From Mucilaginibacter oryzae (GTDB lineage Bacteria; Bacteroidota; Bacteroidia; Sphingobacteriales; Sphingobacteriaceae), in contig NZ_QGHA01000012.1 of assembly GCF_003148845.1 (NCBI RefSeq), positions 59,263 to 123,262 of the forward strand: a stretch of 64,000 nt of DNA, read 5' to 3'. Of the stretch, positions 16,691-24,516 are shown piece after piece. The notes under the pieces are model-generated. The model was not told the DNA's origin. It worked only from the letters and a program-made list of their open reading frames with translations, and searched no databases. Numbering within the stretch: position 1 is the first letter of the stretch; every line of letters begins with the position of its first letter. Made by a program: the position numbers and the translations under genes.

Positions 16691-17475
16691 ATTTGTGCAA
16701 GCTTTAGAAAAGTTTCAATTTTACGAGGCCGGTCTGATGGTGAAGTATAAAATACACCATTACAAAATTCATTAATGTACTTATTACCTGAATCTATGTG
16801 TATTATTGTCTTTGTGAATGTTTGAGCAATTAAATCCTTTGTATTACCAAAGGGCAATCGATTTGTATAGAGAAAGTAAGCTACTATTCCAAGACAAAAA
16901 AAATCAGTTTTATACGAAATTAGGTTTTTTTGACCGGCATACTGTTCTGGACTGGCATAATACCACGATAGCGGTTGTCCTCCGGTAGCCGTAATGCTTT
17001 CTTCATCCAACGCTCTGGCAATTCCAAAATCCAATACTACAGGATCGCCATTTGCTCTTATTCTAATATTTTGCGGCTTTAAATCACGATGAACATATTT
17101 ATCATACCAAACAGGTTTTAAAATAGTTCCTATTTTGAAAATCAAGTCTATCACTTTCTTATGATCGCCTTTATACTGATCTAATATATCAGACAAGTCA
17201 TTCCCCTCGATATACTCTTCCAATATTATTGTATCATTTAGGTATTTCTCAACCTTTAAAATAGATGGAATACCCGTTATATGATTATATTGCTGGCAAA
17301 TCTTGACTTCTCTTTCAAAACGCTCGTCGGCTATATGGATTATTTTCAGTGCATACTTAACCCCTTCAATTTTCACAATAAAAACTGTTTTTTGTCCGCT
17401 CGGAGTAGTTGCCTGTTCATATTCTGAAATCTTAAAATGGTCAATTAGGCCTTGTGATAATGCAATCGAGGTCAT
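16687..17475 (-). CDS. Hanks-type serine/threonine protein kinase
   Basis: 262 residues, a bare cytosolic kinase domain. ATP-anchoring Lys is in KYALKII (K44), the catalytic loop is YVHRDLKPQNI, the metal-binding loop VVLDFGIARAL, followed by a P+1/APE-equivalent YYASPEQYAG and a DFFCLGIVAYFL helix-F region with Asp. The Gly-rich loop is weak (ATTPSGQKTVF), as in several bacterial Hanks kinases. There is no PASTA or membrane region. It is the first gene of the minus-strand pair, with an ATGA overlap to the barrel-like gene, and stands opposite a PP2C gene. A phosphorylation switch controlling the two unknown proteins is inferred. Confidence 0.87.
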   Translation of the reverse strand: MTSIALSQGLIDHFKISEYEQATTPSGQKTVFIVKIEGVKYALKIIHIADERFEREVKICQQYNHITGIPSILKVEKYLNDTIILEEYIEGNDLSDILDQYKGDHKKVIDLIFKIGTILKPVWYDKYVHRDLKPQNIRIRANGDPVVLDFGIARALDEESITATGGQPLSWYYASPEQYAGQKNLISYKTDFFCLGIVAYFLYTNRLPFGNTKDLIAQTFTKTIIHIDSGNKYINEFCNGVFYTSPSDRPRKIETFLKLAQI

Positions 17476-17804
17476 GGTTTAAACTGTAATACAAATATAT
17501 TTAAATAGTGTATACATTAAGATAACATTTCGATTTTACTTACTATTGTCTTAATTATCAATCCAATTCTTGGATACAAAAGCTATTTATAAAATCAGAA
17601 AATACAGTGCCTCATATTTAGTAGATAACACTTCGTTAATTTATGAAATGACTTTTATTCAGTACATCAACGATAATATCAGATTACGTTTGGGTACCAC
17701 ATCGAAAGCCTACCCCTTTACCCCCCCCCAACATAAACTTCACCCGGCACTAACAATAGGCTAATGTTATGGGCTTAGCTTTAGCCATCGCTTTATTACG
17801 GTTT

Positions 17805-19061
17805 ATGAAAAAATTTATCTTAAGCTCCATACTGCTTGCCTGTGCCGTGCTTTGTTTTGCCCAGGACACCGCGCAACGTGTCATCCCCGGGCGCAAAAAC
17901 AGCCTTGCGCAACAGCAAAAACCCTATGTAGTCCTGATCTCGGCCGATGGTTTCCGGTACGATTATGCCGATAAATACAATGCCGAACATTTGCTGGCGT
18001 TCGGCAAGGCCGGTGTAAGGTCGTCTTCCATGATCCCGGTGCTCCCTTCATCTACCTACCCTAACCACTACGCCATGGCAACGGGTTTATACCCGGCGCA
18101 CAACGGCATAGTGCAAAATATTTTTTATGACAGGAAGCTGAAAAGATACTACGATTCGGGCGAGAAAAAAGAAACGCAAAACCCGGTTTGGTACCACGGC
18201 ACCCCGCTTTGGGTACTGGCCGAGCAGCAGCACATGCTGGCCGCCAACTTTTACTGGGTTGGGTCGGAAACACCCATCCAGGGCACTTATGCTACCTACT
18301 ATTATCCGCATAACGAAAAAATCCCTATCCATAACCGCATCCAGGATGTGGTGAACTGGCTGAAACTGCCTGCCGAAAAACGCCCGCACCTCATCACTTT
18401 TTACCTGCCACCGGTTGATGATGCCGGTCACGATTTCGGCCCCAACTCGCAGCAGGTAATCGATGCCGTGCATAATGTTGACTCGACCGTTTATGAACTG
18501 GATAAAGCGGTAAAAGCCACCGGGCTTAAGGTAAACTTTATTTTTGTGTCTGATCATGGTATGGGGCAGCCCGATACCGGGCACCCGCTGCCCACCCCTG
18601 CGGCGCTCGATACGTCAAAATTCATTATTTCGGGCGATAGGATGGTGGTTGAGCTGATTGCCAAAAATCCGGCCGACATCCAACCAACCTACCAGGCCCT
18701 GAAAAAAGAAGGCGGCGATTATGATGTTTACCTCCGCGACAGCATCCCCGCGCACCTGCACCGCTCAACAGCTGATGACCGGTTTAACCGCATTGGCGAT
18801 ATCCTGCTGCTGCCGCACTGGCCTAAACTGTTCAACATCTACAACCGCAAGCTGGATAAAGGGCAGCACGGCTACGATCCGGCGGTGGTAAAAGATGTTC
18901 ACGCCATATTTATGGCCTGGGGACCGGCCTTCAGGCAGCACCTTCAAATTGAGGCTTTTCCTAATGTTGATATCTACCCGCTGGTGGCCGAACTGTTGGG
19001 CTTAAAAATTACCGGGAAAGTGGATGGGAGCAAAGCGCTGGTAAGCAAGGTGCTGAGGTAA
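17805..19061 (+). CDS. Secreted ectonucleotide pyrophosphatase/phosphodiesterase (NPP-type)
   Basis: About 418 residues from the ATG at 17805, which gives a clean signal peptide (MKKFILSSILLACAVLCFAQ); an upstream ATG at 17769 only adds 12 residues. Alkaline-phosphatase superfamily: VVLISADGFRYDYADK (metal-binding Asp), PVLPSSTYPNHYAMATGLYP with the nucleophile Thr, YLPPVDDAGHDFGPNS with Asp and His, FVSDHGMGQPD, and DKGQHGYDP with the last metal-binding His. This order is that of type-I phosphodiesterase/nucleotide pyrophosphatases. It probably releases phosphate esters from nucleotides or similar diesters in the periplasm. The stretch before it (17476-17804) shows no gene. Confidence 0.88.
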   Translation: MKKFILSSILLACAVLCFAQDTAQRVIPGRKNSLAQQQKPYVVLISADGFRYDYADKYNAEHLLAFGKAGVRSSSMIPVLPSSTYPNHYAMATGLYPAHNGIVQNIFYDRKLKRYYDSGEKKETQNPVWYHGTPLWVLAEQQHMLAANFYWVGSETPIQGTYATYYYPHNEKIPIHNRIQDVVNWLKLPAEKRPHLITFYLPPVDDAGHDFGPNSQQVIDAVHNVDSTVYELDKAVKATGLKVNFIFVSDHGMGQPDTGHPLPTPAALDTSKFIISGDRMVVELIAKNPADIQPTYQALKKEGGDYDVYLRDSIPAHLHRSTADDRFNRIGDILLLPHWPKLFNIYNRKLDKGQHGYDPAVVKDVHAIFMAWGPAFRQHLQIEAFPNVDIYPLVAELLGLKITGKVDGSKALVSKVLR

Positions 19062-19140
19062 AGCTTCAAAAGCGATAGCTTTTTGTAATTTTTACAACCT
19101 GGCGGATGATCTCCCATCCGGCACAGGGCATAGTGTCAAA

Positions 19141-19430
19141 TTAAGCAAAAAGCGACGGCATTGTGCGATTCCCCTCTTGAGAGGGGTGGAGGGGTGTGTT
19201 ATTCCGCGCGAGGTTTATCGCTTGCATAACACACCCCGCCCTCGCGCTTTCCCGTCGCGCGCGCCTCTCCGGAGCATAGCCGTCAACTTAAGCAAAAAGC
19301 GACGGCATTGTGCGATTCCCCTCTTGAGAGGGGTGGAGGGGTGTGTTTTTCTGTGCGAGGTTTATCGCTTGCATAACACACCCCGCCCCCGCGCTTTCCC
19401 GTCGCGCGCCCCTCTCAAGAGGGGATTTTA
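19141..19430. repeat. 147-bp direct repeat with internal hairpins
   Basis: Two near-identical copies begin with TTAAGCAAAAAGCGACGGC at 19141 and 19288, period 147 bp. Each contains the palindrome CCCCTCTTGAGAGGGG and a longer inverted repeat made of GGGGTGTGTT and AACACACCCC. The second copy ends in a further CCTCTCAAGAGGGG arm. This is an intergenic repeat block, not coding; the ORFs through it are low-complexity artefacts. The rest of the gap (19062-19587) holds nothing else I can name. Confidence 0.75.
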
Positions 19431-19587
19431 AAAGCTTGATTCCTTAACTTGACGGCTATGGGCACAGGGGGCTTTGTTTTTAAAATCCGCTCCGAAGGAG
19501 AGGATTTAGGTGAGGCTAAACGATTACCTGTCATTTAAAAATTCCGAATTTCCAAATCAAAACCTATATTTGCCGCTAATACAATTC

Positions 19588-19792
19588 TCAAGGGGTGCCT
19601 TGCTTTGGTTGCAAAACAAACTGCAGGTTGTTTTACCAAACTGAAAGACAGGCTGAGATCATACCCATGCCCCCCTGCCCCCTAAAGGGGGAGTAATAAA
19701 AACTGAAGTAAACTTTAGGACTATTACTCTCCCCCTTCAGGGGGCCGGGGGGCAGCACCTGATCCGGATAATGCCGGCGTAGGGATAAAGGT
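19588..19792 (+). ncRNA. TPP (THI-element) riboswitch
   Basis: The conserved pieces occur in order: AGGGGTGCC (19591-19599), GGCTGAGATCATACCC (19651-19666), CACCTGATCCGGATAATGCC (19756-19775) and GGCGTAGGGA (19776-19785). These are the thiamine-pyrophosphate aptamer core. The variable helix after GGTGCC spans about 19600-19650, and an unusual insert of about 90 bases separates ACCC from ACCTGATC. The element ends about 70 bases before the TonB receptor start. The segment CTTTACCCT at 19815-19823 is complementary, with one bulge, to the aptamer's AGGGATAAAG, so it could serve in an expression switch. Confidence 0.93.
19668..19756. repeat. Long hairpin insert inside the TPP riboswitch
   Basis: The left arm (about 19669-19698, GCCCCCCTGCCCCCT then AAGGGGGAGTAATA) pairs nearly perfectly with the right arm (about 19722-19755, TATTACTCTCCCCC then GGGGGCCGGGGGGCAG). 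Each arm is itself palindromic (CCCCCT-AAAGGGGG; CCCCCTTCAGGGGG). The same CCCCCTGAAGGGGG unit appears in the intergenic region at 24162-24175, so this looks like a member of a dispersed repeat that entered the aptamer loop. Confidence 0.7.
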
Positions 19793-19862
19793 AAATAAGT
19801 TAAGTGTACTGGCGCTTTACCCTGGCGTACAGATGGTTTAACTCAATTTTGTTTAACACATT

Positions 19863-22316
19863 TTGAAAAATTTATTTGTGGCCACTATGGCCCTGCTGTT
19901 GCCTTTTTTGGCATCGGCCCAGCTTTCCATATCAGGAAAGGTTACCAACCAGGCCGGCGAAGTATTGCCCGGCGCTACCGTTACTATTTTAAACCCGCAG
20001 CAAAGCGCGGTTACCGATGCTGCCGGTAAGTACAGTTTCAGTAATTTAAAAAGCGGCAATTATACGTTAAGGGCAAGCTACATCGGCTATCAGCCTGTAA
20101 CCCGTACAACCGCCTTAGGGGCCGGGCAAACGCTTGATTTTGCCTTAACCCCGGGCGCTTTAACTACCGACGAGGTTACCATAACCGCCACCCGCGCGGG
20201 CAAAAACTCGCCTACGGCGTTTACCAATCTCAGCAAAAAAGACCTGGAGAAAAACAACTTCGGCCAGGATTTGCCTTATTTGCTTAACCAAACGCCATCC
20301 GTAGTGATCAGTTCTGACGGGGGTACGGGTATTGGCTACACCGGCATCCGCATCCGCGGATCGGACGCGTCGAGGATCAACGTAACCGTTAACGGCATCC
20401 CGCTTAATGATGCCGAAAGCCAGGGCGCGTTCTTTGTGGATCTGCCCGATTTTGCATCATCTATCAACAACCTGCAAATCCAGCGCGGGGTGGGTACCTC
20501 AACCAATGGCGCGGGTGCTTTTGGCGGCAGTATCAACGTACAAACCGCAACCCGCCGCGATACGGCTTATGCCCAGCTGGATAATTCGGCCGGCTCTTAC
20601 GGCTCGCTCAAAAATACGGTAAGCGCAGGTACGGGTTTGCTTGGCGGCAGGTTTAGCATTGATGGCCGTTTATCAAGGATCCGGTCAGACGGGTATATCG
20701 CCCGCGCATCGTCACGCCTGAAATCGTTTTTTGTAAGCGGCGCTTATTATGGCGATAACAGCACTTTAAGGCTTAATGTATTTTCGGGCCATGAGCGTAC
20801 CTACCAGGCCTGGAACGGTGTGGCCGATTATGTAATTGGCGATGATACCCGCCCCGATAACCGTACCTATAACGAACTGGGCAGCATGGGTGATAACGCC
20901 TTTTATAAAGACCAGGTTGATGATTACCTGCAAAACCACTACCAATTACTGTACGATAAAAAGTTTTCGGATAAGCTATCCTTCAGCGGCGCTTTACATT
21001 ATACCCACGGAGAAGGCTTTTATGAAGAATACCGTAAAAACGATGCGGTTAGCAATTATGGCTTAAGCCCTGTAATTTACGGTACCGATACCCTTGCCAC
21101 CACTAACCTGGTGCGCCGCCAATGGCTTAACAACAACTTTTATGGCGTTACCTATGCCTTAAAATACCAGCCTGCCAATAAACTAAACTTTAATTTGGGC
21201 GGCGCTTACAATGAGTACCGGGGCGGGCACTATGGCAATATCATTTACAGCGAAAACAGCCTCGGCGTAGGCCCTAACTATGAGTATTACCGCAATGAGG
21301 CCACCAAAAAGGATTTCAATATTTTTGGCCGGGCAGAGTGGCATGTAGAAAAGTTTTTGCTGTATGCCGATATGCAATACCGCCATATTAACTACACCTT
21401 TTATGGAATTGACCAATACCTTAAAAACGCGCAGCAAACAGCGCAGTTAAATTTCTTTAACCCTAAAGCGGGTGTTACTTACCAGTTTAATGAGCGCAGC
21501 AACGTATACGCCTCGTTCGCGGTGGGTAACCACGAACCCAACCGCGACGATTATGTTCAGTCGCCGCCGCAAAACCGCCCTAAGGCCGAAAACCTGAAAG
21601 ATTTTGAGGCGGGCTATCGCTTCAGCTCATCCGTATTCAGCGGGGAGTTGAATGCCTTTTATATGCTGTACAAAAACCAGCTGGTATTAACGGGTGCCCT
21701 CAATGATGTAGGCAGCGCCGTGCGTACCAACGTAAAGGATAGCTACCGCGCAGGTTTGGAATTTAGCGGCAAGGTAAAAATTACCAGTCAGCTAAACTGG
21801 GGCTTAACCGCTACCTGGAGTACCAATAAAATTAAAAACTATCACCAGTTTTTTGCCAATTATGATGATGGTACACAGGTGGAACAGGTTTTGGCCAAAA
21901 CGGATATCGCTTACTCGCCATCCCTTACCGGTTCAAGTACCATTAGCTATAGTCCGGTTAAAGGTGGCGAAATCGCTTTGCTGAGCAAATACGTGAGCAA
22001 ACAGTACCTGGATAATACCATGAACCGCAATCCGCAAGGTTTTAATGTAACGCCCGAAAACGCCCTTAACCCATATGCGGCCAACCGCATGCTGAACAGC
22101 TTTTTTGTAAACGATGTAAGGTTGCGGTACAGCTTCAGCGTTCGGTCGGTTAAAAACATAACGGTTGGCCTGCAGGTTAATAATATTTTCAGCGAGAAAT
22201 ATGAAAGTAACGGCGCAACCTACCCGGATATTGAAGGCGGGCACGTGGTTAACTATAACTACTACTTTCCGCAGGCGCCGCGCAACTTTATGGCATCGTT
22301 AAGTTTAGGATTTTAA
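19863..22316 (+). CDS. TonB-dependent outer-membrane receptor, probably for thiamine
   Basis: 817 residues starting at a TTG codon (19863), chosen because it gives a full signal peptide (MKNLFVATMALLLPFLASAQ); the next ATG would truncate it. Domains: carboxypeptidase-regulatory-like barrel KVTNQAGEVLPGATVTI (about 25-105), plug with YTGIRIRGSDASRINVTVNG (about 110-240), then a 22-stranded barrel ending in aromatic Phe (MASLSLGF). It is not of the SusC type, since no SusD follows. The TPP riboswitch directly upstream and the PnuT-type permease 69 bases downstream make thiamine or a precursor the likely ligand. Confidence 0.9.
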   Translation: MKNLFVATMALLLPFLASAQLSISGKVTNQAGEVLPGATVTILNPQQSAVTDAAGKYSFSNLKSGNYTLRASYIGYQPVTRTTALGAGQTLDFALTPGALTTDEVTITATRAGKNSPTAFTNLSKKDLEKNNFGQDLPYLLNQTPSVVISSDGGTGIGYTGIRIRGSDASRINVTVNGIPLNDAESQGAFFVDLPDFASSINNLQIQRGVGTSTNGAGAFGGSINVQTATRRDTAYAQLDNSAGSYGSLKNTVSAGTGLLGGRFSIDGRLSRIRSDGYIARASSRLKSFFVSGAYYGDNSTLRLNVFSGHERTYQAWNGVADYVIGDDTRPDNRTYNELGSMGDNAFYKDQVDDYLQNHYQLLYDKKFSDKLSFSGALHYTHGEGFYEEYRKNDAVSNYGLSPVIYGTDTLATTNLVRRQWLNNNFYGVTYALKYQPANKLNFNLGGAYNEYRGGHYGNIIYSENSLGVGPNYEYYRNEATKKDFNIFGRAEWHVEKFLLYADMQYRHINYTFYGIDQYLKNAQQTAQLNFFNPKAGVTYQFNERSNVYASFAVGNHEPNRDDYVQSPPQNRPKAENLKDFEAGYRFSSSVFSGELNAFYMLYKNQLVLTGALNDVGSAVRTNVKDSYRAGLEFSGKVKITSQLNWGLTATWSTNKIKNYHQFFANYDDGTQVEQVLAKTDIAYSPSLTGSSTISYSPVKGGEIALLSKYVSKQYLDNTMNRNPQGFNVTPENALNPYAANRMLNSFFVNDVRLRYSFSVRSVKNITVGLQVNNIFSEKYESNGATYPDIEGGHVVNYNYYFPQAPRNFMASLSLGF

Positions 22317-22385
22317 AAAGCGCTAATTTATTATTAACACTAATTTTTACCAATTAGGGCGAATTTCACGAATTAAGAGTTTGAT

Positions 22386-23018
22386 ATGCAACACTGGCTC
22401 CACCTGTTCATAGAACAAATCAGGGAAACTACCTGGCTGCAATGGCTTGCCGTTGGGCTGGGCGTTGCGGAAGTGCTGTTGGCCCGCGTTAATAATATAT
22501 GGCTGTACCCGGCGGGAATACTGGGTACGGCCATATCTATATTTCTACTGATGGAAGTTCATTTGTATGCCGAATCGCTACTGAACGGCTACTATATTGT
22601 AATGAGTTTTTACGGCTGGATCTACTGGATAAAAAAACGCGATCAGCCTCCGGTAAAAATCAGCTACTCCACCAAAAACGAGTGGATAATAAGTTTGGCA
22701 ATAAGCATTATTGGCTGGGTGGTGTTTTATTATCTTATCAAAAACCTGCCTGCCCGATATTTTACACCATCAAACGTTCCTGGCTGGGATGCGCTGGTAT
22801 CATCAACCGCCTGGGCCGGTATGTGGCTGCTGGCCCGCCGCAAAATAGAAAATTGGATTTTCCTCAACATTTCCAACTTCTTCGCGGTGCCGCTATTATT
22901 TTACAAAAAACTGCCGCTGTTTGCTTTGCTCACTATTTTCCTGTTTATGGTGGCTATATGGGGCTATCTTGAGTGGGCGGGGAAGCTGAAAGCAGAAAGC
23001 GAAAGGCTCAAAGCTTAG
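22386..23018 (+). CDS. pnuT: PnuC-family permease, PnuT-type thiamine transporter candidate
   Basis: 210 residues with about seven hydrophobic segments (for example WLAVGLGVAEVLLARV, ISLAISIIGWVVFYYLI, LLTIFLFMVAIWGYLEW). The segments WLYPAGILGTAISIFLLM, YGWIYWIKK and AWAGMWLLARRKIENWIF are the conserved PnuC-family blocks. PnuC proteins carry nicotinamide riboside, whereas relatives controlled by TPP riboswitches in Bacteroidota are called PnuT and carry thiamine. The position behind a TPP-regulated receptor therefore supports thiamine uptake across the inner membrane. Facilitated diffusion with metabolic trapping is family knowledge, not seen here. Confidence 0.84.
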   Translation: MQHWLHLFIEQIRETTWLQWLAVGLGVAEVLLARVNNIWLYPAGILGTAISIFLLMEVHLYAESLLNGYYIVMSFYGWIYWIKKRDQPPVKISYSTKNEWIISLAISIIGWVVFYYLIKNLPARYFTPSNVPGWDALVSSTAWAGMWLLARRKIENWIFLNISNFFAVPLLFYKKLPLFALLTIFLFMVAIWGYLEWAGKLKAESERLKA

Positions 23019-23071
23019 AACATTAAAAGCTTTAAGCCTTTCGCTTTGGGCTTTAAGCTAAAAAATACAAT

Positions 23072-24151
23072 ATGCATCCATCACAAAACTTAAAACCCGA
23101 ATGGGTTAATATCATACGCGAAGCGGTTCCGGAAGCTGAAAAAGCGGGAAAGCTGCAAGCCCAACAATTGGAGCTTTTATACCAACAGGGCTGGTTTAAG
23201 TTTTTAGTCCCGAAGGCTTATTCCGGGTTGCAGCTTGATATGCCGCAAATGGTACGCCTGGAAGAAAGCCTGGCCTGGGCAAACGGCAGCCTGGGGTGGG
23301 TGGTAACGCTTTGTGCCGGAGCCGCCTGGTTTGGCGGTTTTTTAGATGCGGAACTGGCAACTGAAATCATGACCAACCCGCAGTTGTGTTTTGCAGGCAG
23401 CGGGGCATCAACCGGAACGGCTACCATTTCCGGTGATGGCTATATCATTAACGGCACCTGGAAATATGCCAGCGGCGCGCACCATGCCACGCATCTTACC
23501 GCCAACTGTATCATCAAAAACGGAGATGAAACGGTATTGAACGATAAGGGTGAGCCCCTGATCTTACCTTTTGTTTTCGACAGGAAAGATGTAACCCTGT
23601 TCCGGGCCTGGAAGTACGTGGGTATGATGGCCACCGGCAGCGATGCCTACGAGGTTAAAGATCTTTATGTAGATAAAACCCGCTGCTTCCAAATCGACCC
23701 GGAGTATGCCGTGATAGATGCTCCATTATACCGTTACCCGTTTTTACAACTGGCCGAAGCTACCCTTGCCGCCAATTTATCGGGCCTCGCCGTGCATTTT
23801 CTCGATTTGTGCGGACCTGCCTTTAGTGAACGGATGAACAATCCACGGCTAACCGAACCGCAAAAGGAATATATCAAACAGTTACTGGCCGACCAAACGG
23901 TTTTATTGAACGAAACCAGGGCCGCGTTTTATGAGGCTGTGGATTACAGCTGGCATAATTTTGAATCGGCAGGTGATAGCGGTCTTGAGCAGGTAAGCCT
24001 GATGAGCCGTAAACTGGCCAAAGCATCAAGGGAGAGCGTAGACAAGCTTTATACCTATTGCGGCCTATCGGCAGCCAACCCCGATACCGAAATTAACCAG
24101 GTTTGGCGCGATATGCATACGGCCGGGCAGCATTCGTTACTGACGTTTTAG
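23072..24151 (+). CDS. Acyl-CoA-dehydrogenase-fold flavoprotein
   Basis: 359 residues. The N-terminal helical domain (QQGWFKFLVPKAYSGLQLDM), the middle beta domain with CFAGSGASTGTATISGDGY and NGTWKYASGAHHATHL, and a helical C-terminal domain with RKLAKASRESVDKLYTYCG follow the acyl-CoA dehydrogenase plan. The Trp/Ser-rich W-K-Y-A-S-G-A segment is closer to the monooxygenase-like (HpaB/DszC-type) branch than to true fatty-acid dehydrogenases, and the catalytic Glu of the latter is not obvious. It may sit in the riboswitch-controlled transcript (53 bases after pnuT), but its link to thiamine is unknown. Confidence 0.72.
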   Translation: MHPSQNLKPEWVNIIREAVPEAEKAGKLQAQQLELLYQQGWFKFLVPKAYSGLQLDMPQMVRLEESLAWANGSLGWVVTLCAGAAWFGGFLDAELATEIMTNPQLCFAGSGASTGTATISGDGYIINGTWKYASGAHHATHLTANCIIKNGDETVLNDKGEPLILPFVFDRKDVTLFRAWKYVGMMATGSDAYEVKDLYVDKTRCFQIDPEYAVIDAPLYRYPFLQLAEATLAANLSGLAVHFLDLCGPAFSERMNNPRLTEPQKEYIKQLLADQTVLLNETRAAFYEAVDYSWHNFESAGDSGLEQVSLMSRKLAKASRESVDKLYTYCGLSAANPDTEINQVWRDMHTAGQHSLLTF

Positions 24152-24516
24152 CCCCCCGCCCCCTGAAGGGGGTGCTATTGAAAGCCTTTAGCTGGCGCAC
24201 GCGTGCCGCGTGTGCCGTTAGTGCCAGGTGTTTAAGAGATTATTGCCGAGCATGCGGAGCACACGCGGCACGCGCGCGACAGCGAAGCTTTTGGTGCTTA
24301 AGTAGGCGACTTAAGTAATTTTACACCGCGGCAGATTAGAGCAGCCCCCCTCTAAATCTCCTCCGGCAGGGGAGACTCTTTATTTAAAGCCCTCCCTTCC
24401 GGGGCGGGTTTGGGTGGGGCTGGCCTTTGTAACAATCCCCACAGTTAACAAAAACATCATATTGCATTTTAATTGATTTGCTGATATTTGGCGCAGTTAA
24501 AAAATATCTTTTCGCG
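24152..24516. repeat. Repeat-rich intergenic region with long inverted repeat
   Basis: No gene here. CCCCCTGAAGGGGG at 24162-24175 belongs to the same family as the riboswitch insert. A 19-base arm at 24197-24215 (GCGTGCCGCGTGTGC core) pairs with 24259-24277 (GCACACGCGGCACGC core), a strong hairpin with a 43-base loop. Further GC-rich fragments (CTCCCCTTCC/GGGGAG types) fill the rest. It reads as several nested dispersed repeats. Confidence 0.65.

Noticed and set aside
14234..17475. TerY-P or BREX identity for the kinase/phosphatase island
   Set aside because: No vWA-domain TerY, no PglX methylase, PglZ or Lon-like protein nearby, so the known systems do not fit.
17570..17764. 64-codon ORF before the phosphodiesterase gene
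   Set aside because: Low-complexity end (runs of C), no start context, and no family resemblance; the region is more likely leader or promoter.
19177..19431. 84-codon ORF through the tandem repeat
   Set aside because: It translates the 147-bp repeat and its hairpins into repeated peptide; a product of DNA structure, not a gene.
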